DNA from: a virus
Virus record (IMG/VR): IMGVR_UViG_3300009034_000013
Location: 1-64,000 of that record
Direction: 5' to 3' (one strand)
Length of the DNA: 64,000 nt
The notes below the pieces were generated by a model, which searched no databases, was not told the DNA's origin, and was given only the letters and a program-made list of their open reading frames with translations. Made by a program: the position numbers and the translations under genes. Positions 58,847-64,000 of the stretch are shown here, piece by piece. The number at the start of each line of letters is the position of its first letter. Position 1 is the first letter of the stretch.

Positions 58847-58946
58847 GAGTAAACCAAAGATAAAGAATGAGTTATATAGTGAAAGTAAACCAATAAAAGA
58901 GAGCGAGCCAGGCCGAGTGAGTAAACCAGCGCATGAGAGCGTATTT
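58847..58946 (+). repeat. array A: alternating 10-nt repeats with 8-nt spacers
   Basis: Strict 18-nt phase. GAGTAAACCA 58847-58856, GAATGAGTTA 58865-58874, AAGTAAACCA 58883-58892, GAGCGAGCCA 58901-58910, GAGTAAACCA 58919-58928, closing unit GAGCGTATTT 58937-58946. The 8-nt spacers are all different (aagataaa, tatagtga, ataaaaga, ggccgagt, gcgcatga). Two repeat types alternate: R1 GAGCGAGCCA and R2 GAGTAAACCA. It lies between the helicase stop and the ParB-like gene. Confidence 0.85.
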
Positions 58947-58996
58947 TTGTAAATGATCATTATATAATGATTAAATAATTTTATAGGGGATATCCG

Positions 58997-59686
58997 ATGG
59001 ATACTACAAAAAAATTAAAAGTTGGGGAATTGATCCTTGACTGGAATTTATGGCCACGTTATAAGGTGGAATTTTTAGATTCTACGAATATAACAAGAAT
59101 GAAACAAGCTATAAAAGCTGGGTTGAAACTTCCGTCTATTATAGTTAATAAAGCTGATTATAGAATAATAGATGGTTTTCACAGAGTAAAAGTTTATAGA
59201 GATTTATTTGGTGAAGAGCATGATATCACTGTTAAATTGAGAGAATTTAAAAATGATGCAGAAATGTTTATGGAATCTGCCAGACTAAATTCTGTTCATG
59301 GATTACCTTTAAGCCCACAAGATAAAGCTCATGTGATTTTAAGAGCAAGACGATTTAAATATCCTTTTCCAGTTATTGCACAAATAATAGGAATGGATGA
59401 AGATACTTTAAAAAAGTTTTATAAATCAAGAATAGCAAAAACTAAAAAAGGAGAAACTTTAGTTTTGGCGAATGGTGCTTCTGATTTAAGTGATTTGGAT
59501 AGACCATTAACAAATAATGAAGAAATACATGCAAGATCGGCTAATGGATGTAAAGCTTCTGTTAATATAGCTTTATTGTTATATGCTTTAAAAGCTGATA
59601 ATGTTAAACTAACAGAAAAAACAGTGTCAAATCTTATACAACTGAAAGAAGAAATAATAAGGATTTTAAAAAAGGCAGGTGTATAA
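58997..59686 (+). CDS. ParB/Srx-like nuclease-domain protein
   Basis: 229 aa, AGGGGAT upstream. LKVGELILDWNLWPRYKV and VNKADYRIIDGFHRVKVYRD (51-70), with DGFHR, form a ParB-N/sulfiredoxin-type domain. GLPLSPQDKAHVILRARRF and FPVIAQIIGMDEDTL look like the HTH part. Such phage proteins bind DNA and may cleave or use NTPs. It sits between array A and the IS110-like gene, in a TAATG junction with the latter. Confidence 0.75.
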   Translation: MDTTKKLKVGELILDWNLWPRYKVEFLDSTNITRMKQAIKAGLKLPSIIVNKADYRIIDGFHRVKVYRDLFGEEHDITVKLREFKNDAEMFMESARLNSVHGLPLSPQDKAHVILRARRFKYPFPVIAQIIGMDEDTLKKFYKSRIAKTKKGETLVLANGASDLSDLDRPLTNNEEIHARSANGCKASVNIALLLYALKADNVKLTEKTVSNLIQLKEEIIRILKKAGV

Positions 59687-60480
59687 TGTTAAAAGATAAA
59701 AAAGTTGAGAATTCACTGAAAATATTGATAAGACAATATTATGATTATAGTAATGAAAGAATAGCTATGGATGGAAGATTAGGAATTAAGAAAGATGGGG
59801 AATTAAAGAAGAAAACTCCTGATAGAGATGAAATAATGTTGGCTTATTTATACACAAGAAGAAAAGAAATAATAACTGTGGAGAAAGAAATTGAAAAAGA
59901 AATCAGAAAAGAAGTGAACATACATACTCTGTGGAAAGGATTTTTCGAAGATGTTATAGGAGTGGGCCCAATAATGGCAGCGGTAATTATCACTGAATTT
60001 GATATTAAAAAAGCTAATACAGTTTCAAAATTATGGGCTTTTGCAGGGATAAATCCTGGTATAGTATTTGGGAAAACTGGAAAACTTGGTAATATAAAAA
60101 CCTCTAATATTTTGATAAGACAAGATAAAAAAACAAAAGGATTTTTATGTCCATATAATCAGTTTTTAAAGTGTAGATTGTTAGGTGTTTTGGCAGGAAG
60201 TTTTTTAAAAGCATCATCCCCATATAGTAAGTTTTACTATGATTATCGTTTTAGATTGGTGTCCTTAACAGATGAGGAAAAAGAAAAAAGAGGATTATGT
60301 AAGTCAAAAAATCCAACCGATAAAAATAAACCATATGCTAGTCATATAAATAACAGAGCTAAAAGATATATGATAAAGATGTTTTTGAAAGATTTATATG
60401 TTGCGTGGAGGACGTTAGAAGGATTACCAGTTAGAGATCCATATGCTGATGAATATTTGAATAGAAAACATGCTGGATAA
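59686..60480 (+). CDS. IS110-like (Transposase_20 domain) protein without RuvC domain
   Basis: 264 aa. GVGPIMAAVIITEFDI (92-107) and SKLWAFAGINPG (114-125) are the helix-hairpin-helix core of the IS110 C-terminal domain; basic RAKRYMIKMFLKDLYVAWR follows. IS110 recombinases begin with a DEDD RuvC-like domain of ~150 aa, absent here: the first 80 residues are a charged helical stretch. So it is probably a domesticated DNA- or RNA-guided binder, not a full transposase. Array B starts 2 nt after its stop. Confidence 0.7.
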   Translation: MLKDKKVENSLKILIRQYYDYSNERIAMDGRLGIKKDGELKKKTPDRDEIMLAYLYTRRKEIITVEKEIEKEIRKEVNIHTLWKGFFEDVIGVGPIMAAVIITEFDIKKANTVSKLWAFAGINPGIVFGKTGKLGNIKTSNILIRQDKKTKGFLCPYNQFLKCRLLGVLAGSFLKASSPYSKFYYDYRFRLVSLTDEEKEKRGLCKSKNPTDKNKPYASHINNRAKRYMIKMFLKDLYVAWRTLEGLPVRDPYADEYLNRKHAG

Positions 60481-60482
60481 TT

Positions 60483-60600
60483 GAGCGAGCTACAAATAAG
60501 GAGTAAACCATTGTTCTTGAGCGAGCCAGGAGATTTGAGTAAACCAAGAAAATAGAGCGAGTCAAGGGAAGAGAGAAAACCATCTCTATAGAACGTATTA
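60483..60600 (+). repeat. array B: alternating 10-nt repeats with 8-nt spacers
   Basis: R1 GAGCGAGCTA 60483-60492, R2 GAGTAAACCA 60501-60510, R1 60519-60528, R2 60537-60546, R1 GAGCGAGTCA 60555-60564, R2 GAGAAAACCA 60573-60582, closing unit GAACGTATTA 60591-60600. Every spacer is exactly 8 nt and different (caaataag, ttgttctt, ggagattt, agaaaata, agggaaga, tctctata). Same repeats and same type of closing unit (GARCGTATTW) as array A. Confidence 0.9.
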
Positions 60601-60627
60601 AAAAGGCAGGATAAAAAAACCATGCCT

Positions 60628-60655
60628 AATTTGAAAGTTTTTTTCAAATTTTGTG
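60628..60655 (+). terminator. hairpin after array B
   Basis: AATTTGAA pairs with TTCAAATT (about 60628-60650) with a T-rich loop and TTT after it. Just upstream AGGCAGG/CCATGCCT (60604-60627) forms another imperfect stem. Could end the array B transcript. Confidence 0.45.
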
Positions 60656-60671
60656 TTTAAATTATTATAAT
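60643..60671 (+). promoter_or_regulatory. promoter for the 614-aa gene
   Basis: TTCAAA (60643-60648), 17-nt spacer, TATAAT (60666-60671), then AGGGGAATAAA before the ATG at 60691. It gives the orphan protein its own transcription start. Confidence 0.6.
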
Positions 60672-60690
60672 ATAAGTATAGGGGAATAAA

Positions 60691-62535
60691 ATGTATGAAA
60701 TAATGAAATTATTTAAATCAGTATTAGTAAAACAGAAAAATGTTACAGGATCTCCTTATATTAGAAAAGGAATATTATATACTCCTGATGTTGGAAATGA
60801 ATATAAGGATATTGATTCTATAATAAATATGGCAGAAAAGATATTTTTACTTTCTGCAAAACAAATAAATAGTTCTTTTCATAAATCATGGCAGAAAATC
60901 AGAGATGTAAATATAGAACAGCTTGTATTAGAGCAAATTATCCATTATATAACTACATATGGTTTTGAATCTCTAAATATTTATAATAGCGAATCTGTAT
61001 ATATTCCAAGAGAGAAATTAGAATTACCAGAAATAGATATAGATAAAATTGAGTTGATTGTTATAAAAGGAATTACTAAAGAAGAATTAAAGGAAAAATT
61101 AATGAAAATGATGTGTTCTGGAATTGCTCTTGATGAAAATACTATTAAAGATATTGTAAATATTATTACTGATAATGATATTGGATTTGATAATGAAGAT
61201 GTTAGAAATATAAAAAATAAAGAAATAAAATCAATTATAATGGATAAATTAAGTTTAGTACCAGATGATCCAGTTGAATATTTGAGATATATTATTTATA
61301 AAATGACAGGTGAAACTTTGTTGATTAAAAATAAAGAGTTAATAGAAAAGATAAAAGAAAATCAGAAAATATTTTCTCTGTTAAAAATTGATGAACATAG
61401 TCAAAGAAAATTAGCCAGTATATTTTATCGATTCAAACCTTTATTTTTAGCAATGAAAGGAACCCCAACAACAAATAAAATAATAAATAGAATAAGAAAA
61501 TTAGCAAAGAAATATCATAGACCGATGAAACAAGATTATCTAAATAATATAACAAATCAAAAGTATATAGATATACTTTTTTTCAAGAAAGAACTTAATA
61601 AGGTTAATATTTTCAGAAAAATAAGATTAGCAAATGCTATAAAATATAGAATGTTAAATAGTGGTTCAATTGTATACAGAATAAGAAATGGAAAAAGTTA
61701 TTCTACAGAAAATAAAAAGAGAGATAAAGATTATTATGATAATATATATGAAATAATAGAAAAGAGTATAAAGGATGATATAAAAGAGATCATAGGAAAT
61801 AAGAAAATATATATACCAGATTATATAAAGTATACTTTACCATCTTCTGAAAAACAATTTTCTGATAATGTTCCATTAGGTACAAATATAACTGTGAAAG
61901 AGAATATGGTTTTTGGGGTGTACTGGAAGAATGTTGATAAAAATAGAATTGATTTGGATTTGTCTTTATTATCTGTTGATAGTAAATTTGGATGGGATGC
62001 AAGATATAGAAATGAAGAAAGAAGTATATTGTTTTCTGGGGATATGACAGATGCTTGTGATGGAGCTTCTGAATTATATTACATAGAAAAAAATAAACCC
62101 GGTATTTATTTAGTGATGTTAAATTATTATAATTATAATAAATACGAAGAAAAAGATATTCCAGTTCCTTTTAGAATATTTATTGCAGATGAAAAAATAA
62201 ATTTGATTGAAAAGAATTATATGGTTAATCCTGAAAATATATTGATAAATATAAATACTGAAATAAAAAGAAAACAGAAATTATTAGGATTAGTAAAAAT
62301 AGATGAAAATAAAAGTATATTTTATTTTTGTGAAACAAACATAGGAATGTCAATAACATCAAGTGATAATGAATATATGAAACATTGCAGAAATTATTTA
62401 AAAGATTTTTATAGTAATTTAATGAATTTAAATGATATGATAGGAGATGTAACTAAGAAAAATGAATGTGATATTGATTTATCACCTAAAAATCTAACAA
62501 AAGATAAATTATTGGATATTATAATAAAGACATAA
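60691..62535 (+). CDS. large orphan phage protein, 614 aa
   Basis: AGGGGA upstream. The N-terminal region has SPYIRKGILYTPDVGNEY and HKSWQKIRDVNIEQLVLEQI. The middle is helical and basic (ASIFYRFKPLFLAMK; IRKLAKKYHRPMKQDYLNN). The C-terminal third has MVFGVYWKNV, RIDLDLSLLS, WDARYRNEERSILFSGDMTDA and ASELYYI, like a DLDLS/SGD domain I have seen in proteins of unknown role, sometimes near TerD-like sequences. The helical repeats recall TROVE-type RNA binders, but no such signature is certain. Directly followed by a four-unit hairpin array. Confidence 0.6.
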   Translation: MYEIMKLFKSVLVKQKNVTGSPYIRKGILYTPDVGNEYKDIDSIINMAEKIFLLSAKQINSSFHKSWQKIRDVNIEQLVLEQIIHYITTYGFESLNIYNSESVYIPREKLELPEIDIDKIELIVIKGITKEELKEKLMKMMCSGIALDENTIKDIVNIITDNDIGFDNEDVRNIKNKEIKSIIMDKLSLVPDDPVEYLRYIIYKMTGETLLIKNKELIEKIKENQKIFSLLKIDEHSQRKLASIFYRFKPLFLAMKGTPTTNKIINRIRKLAKKYHRPMKQDYLNNITNQKYIDILFFKKELNKVNIFRKIRLANAIKYRMLNSGSIVYRIRNGKSYSTENKKRDKDYYDNIYEIIEKSIKDDIKEIIGNKKIYIPDYIKYTLPSSEKQFSDNVPLGTNITVKENMVFGVYWKNVDKNRIDLDLSLLSVDSKFGWDARYRNEERSILFSGDMTDACDGASELYYIEKNKPGIYLVMLNYYNYNKYEEKDIPVPFRIFIADEKINLIEKNYMVNPENILININTEIKRKQKLLGLVKIDENKSIFYFCETNIGMSITSSDNEYMKHCRNYLKDFYSNLMNLNDMIGDVTKKNECDIDLSPKNLTKDKLLDIIIKT

Positions 62536-62796
62536 AAAGTTCCTATGAATAGATTATGGAGGAGAGATCCTCTATTAAATTACTTTTTGTCTTTAAAATA
62601 AAAGCATAGAAAGTTCCTATAAATAAAAAACTTGAAATTTTTTACTTTCTGTTTTTAATGATAAGTCAAAGAAAGTTCCTATAAATAAAAACTATGGGTG
62701 TTTACTTACTTTCCGACTTTTTTAGAAATTATTGGGATCAAAGGAAGTTCCTAAAAATTAAGACTGCAAATCTATTACTTCCCGATTCTTATTTAA
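62531..62796 (+). repeat. four tandem hairpin units with conserved AGTTCCTATAAATA
   Basis: Units begin near 62531, 62605, 62664 and 62737. Each has an outer stem around a conserved TCCTATAAATA-like strand, a variable inner part, and TTACTT(T/C)C(C/T)G. Outer pairs: AAAAAGT/ACTTTTT, AGAAAGT/ACTTTCT, GAAAGT/ACTTTC, GGAAGT/ACTTCC, so bases change together. Inner segments differ; unit 1 has ATGGAGGA-GAGA-TCCTCTAT. This is structured RNA, a protein-binding array or iterons. Confidence 0.75.
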
Positions 62797-62814
62797 TAGT
62801 ATAGGAGAAAGAAT

Positions 62815-62979
62815 ATGACAATTAAACAAGTGACATTAAGAAGAGTTTTTAATTTAGGTAATTATGAAACTCTTCATATAGAATTACAAGCGGATATAGA
62901 TAAAAATGAAGATGTAAAAGAAGTATTGGACGATTTACATCAAGAAGCTAAAAAATATAAAAGATATACGAAATCTTAA
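62815..62979 (+). CDS. small phage protein with VFNLGNYE motif
   Basis: 54 aa, AGGAGAAAG upstream. VTLRRVFNLGNYETLHIEL matches a small protein with the same FNLGN-(Y/F)-E core that I recall next to replication genes of many phages. Function unknown. It lies just before the DnaB-like helicase. Confidence 0.6.
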   Translation: MTIKQVTLRRVFNLGNYETLHIELQADIDKNEDVKEVLDDLHQEAKKYKRYTKS

Positions 62980-62987
62980 TAATATTT

Positions 62988-64000
62988 ATGAAAAGGAAGA
63001 AGATTGATTTGTTTCAGGAGAGACAAATTATAATTAATATGATTGTATCAACCAGATTTTTAAAAGAAATATCAAATATAGTTCAACCAAAATATTTTAA
63101 ATCACAATATGGAAAATTAATAAGTAGATGGATTTTAGAATATTGGAATGAATTTAAAATTGCTCCTGGAAAACAAATCCAAAATATTTTTTATCAAAAA
63201 GGAACATTTATTCAAGACGAAGATGATCGTGAAGATGTTTCAGATTTTTTATCTTTTCTATCTAAAGAATGGGAGGAGATAGAAAAAGAACAAAATATTG
63301 ATTTTTTAATTAAGAATGCTATTCATTATTTGAAAATAAGATCATTAGAAATATTAAAAGATAAATTGGAATCCTCTATTATTGAAGGAAATCCGCTTAA
63401 GGGGGAACAAAATATTATAGAATATAATAGAGTTGAAAAAATAAGTGGAATTGGAGTATCTTTGTTAAAAGATAGTTCTGCTATTATATCTGCCTTTCTT
63501 GAAGAGAATGAGATAATGTTTAAATTTCCTGGAGTGTTTGGGGAAGTATGTGGATTATTTCTTCGAGGAGATTTAGTGTCATTTTTAGCTGCCGCAAAAA
63601 AGGGAAAAACTTGGCTTCAACTTTATATAGGAGAAACAGCAGCGGCTTATGGTTATAAGACGATAATATTTACATTAGAGATGACACAAAATCAAATATT
63701 AAGAAGGGGATGGCAATTACTTGTTGGAATGCCAAGAATATCTGGATCAATTTTAATTCCACGATTTGAAAAAACAAATACTGATAAAAAGAAAAGATGG
63801 AAAGTGATAATGAGTAAGAAAAAGAAAAAGGGAGTAAATGTTTCAAATATAGAGAAGGAACAGAAAAAGTTAAAAACTATTTTTAGATCAGGTGATTTGA
63901 AAATAGTAACTCTACCAGCTTATTCAGCAACGATAGAAGATTTGGAAGCATATTTAGATAATTTTTATTATTTTGAGAATTATGTTCCTGATGTTATAAT
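62988..64000 (+). CDS. DnaB-like replicative helicase (3' end outside window)
   Basis: Open from the ATG at 62988 to the window end (337 codons). N-terminal helical domain (DLFQERQIIINMIVS), then GLFLRGDLVSFLAAAKKGKTWLQL, read in parts, with Walker A AAKKGKT, TIIFTLEMTQNQIL and PDVII near the end as the start of Walker B. A basic insert (DKKKRWKVIMSKKKKKG) is present. Unwinds DNA with the primase at 56 kb. An in-frame ATG at 63039 is an alternative start. Confidence 0.85.
   Translation, partial: MKRKKIDLFQERQIIINMIVSTRFLKEISNIVQPKYFKSQYGKLISRWILEYWNEFKIAPGKQIQNIFYQKGTFIQDEDDREDVSDFLSFLSKEWEEIEKEQNIDFLIKNAIHYLKIRSLEILKDKLESSIIEGNPLKGEQNIIEYNRVEKISGIGVSLLKDSSAIISAFLEENEIMFKFPGVFGEVCGLFLRGDLVSFLAAAKKGKTWLQLYIGETAAAYGYKTIIFTLEMTQNQILRRGWQLLVGMPRISGSILIPRFEKTNTDKKKRWKVIMSKKKKKGVNVSNIEKEQKKLKTIFRSGDLKIVTLPAYSATIEDLEAYLDNFYYFENYVPDVI

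Noticed and set aside
58847-60600. CRISPR array
   Set aside because: Repeats are 10 nt with 8-nt spacers and two alternating types; no cas gene is present. It does not match any CRISPR repeat-spacer size.
62531-62796. Similarity of GAAGTTCCTAT to the yeast FLP/FRT half-site
   Set aside because: No inverted second half-site or 8-bp core is present, no FLP-like recombinase is seen, and the covarying stems explain the repeat better. The likeness is coincidental.

Overview
The window is part of the genome of a tailed double-stranded DNA phage (or a prophage of one). It is very AT-rich, has strong AGGAGG-type ribosome binding sites, and is packed with short overlapping genes. One tail-tube-like protein, a long tape measure, a distal tail protein and no visible sheath point to a siphovirus-like long non-contractile tail. 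The host cannot be named. Low GC and strong Shine-Dalgarno sites fit a Firmicute-like or other low-GC bacterium, while the spanin-like genes would suggest an outer membrane.

Layout. Positions 1-2360 hold accessory genes, beginning with the end of a DUF6745 protein with a coding 12-nt tandem repeat. Positions 2460-16076 hold packaging and head genes: small and large terminase, portal, protease/scaffold, cement, major capsid, a LamG decoration protein, an adaptor and a MuF protein. Positions 16073-24951 are an unusual surface-chemistry cassette inserted between the MuF gene and the head-tail joining genes. It encodes glycosyltransferases, a NanE/NeuB/NeuA-like nonulosonic acid pathway with a HAD phosphatase, a TauE/SafE transporter, two sulfotransferases (one fused to a methyltransferase), a radical SAM protein and a methyltransferase. 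Positions 24948-36094 encode neck, tail and fibres. An APS kinase fusion (36105-36953) would supply the sulfate donor PAPS. Lysis genes follow to 39510.

A leftward operon (43999 down to 39607) carries small genes and a DUF932 gene. Its transcript contains two hammerhead-ribozyme-like motifs and a leader with tRNA-like minihelices. A control region (43.6-44.7 kb) separates it from a rightward replication and recombination block (44.7-64 kb). That block has a replication initiator, SpoU methyltransferase, split SbcC and split SbcD, sigma-like factor, primase, SNF2 helicase and DnaB-like helicase. Two rightward leaders share an interlocked stem layout (a-b-a'-b') in which the second stem looks like a terminator.

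The strongest candidates for something undescribed lie at 58.8-62.8 kb. A ParB-like gene and an IS110-like gene without a RuvC domain are flanked on both sides by arrays of alternating 10-nt repeats with 8-nt variable spacers. Next to them is a 614-aa orphan protein followed by four tandem hairpin units with compensatory base changes. The nonulosonate-plus-sulfation cassette and the paired ribozymes are the other main candidates. All functions are read from sequence by eye; no database search was run.
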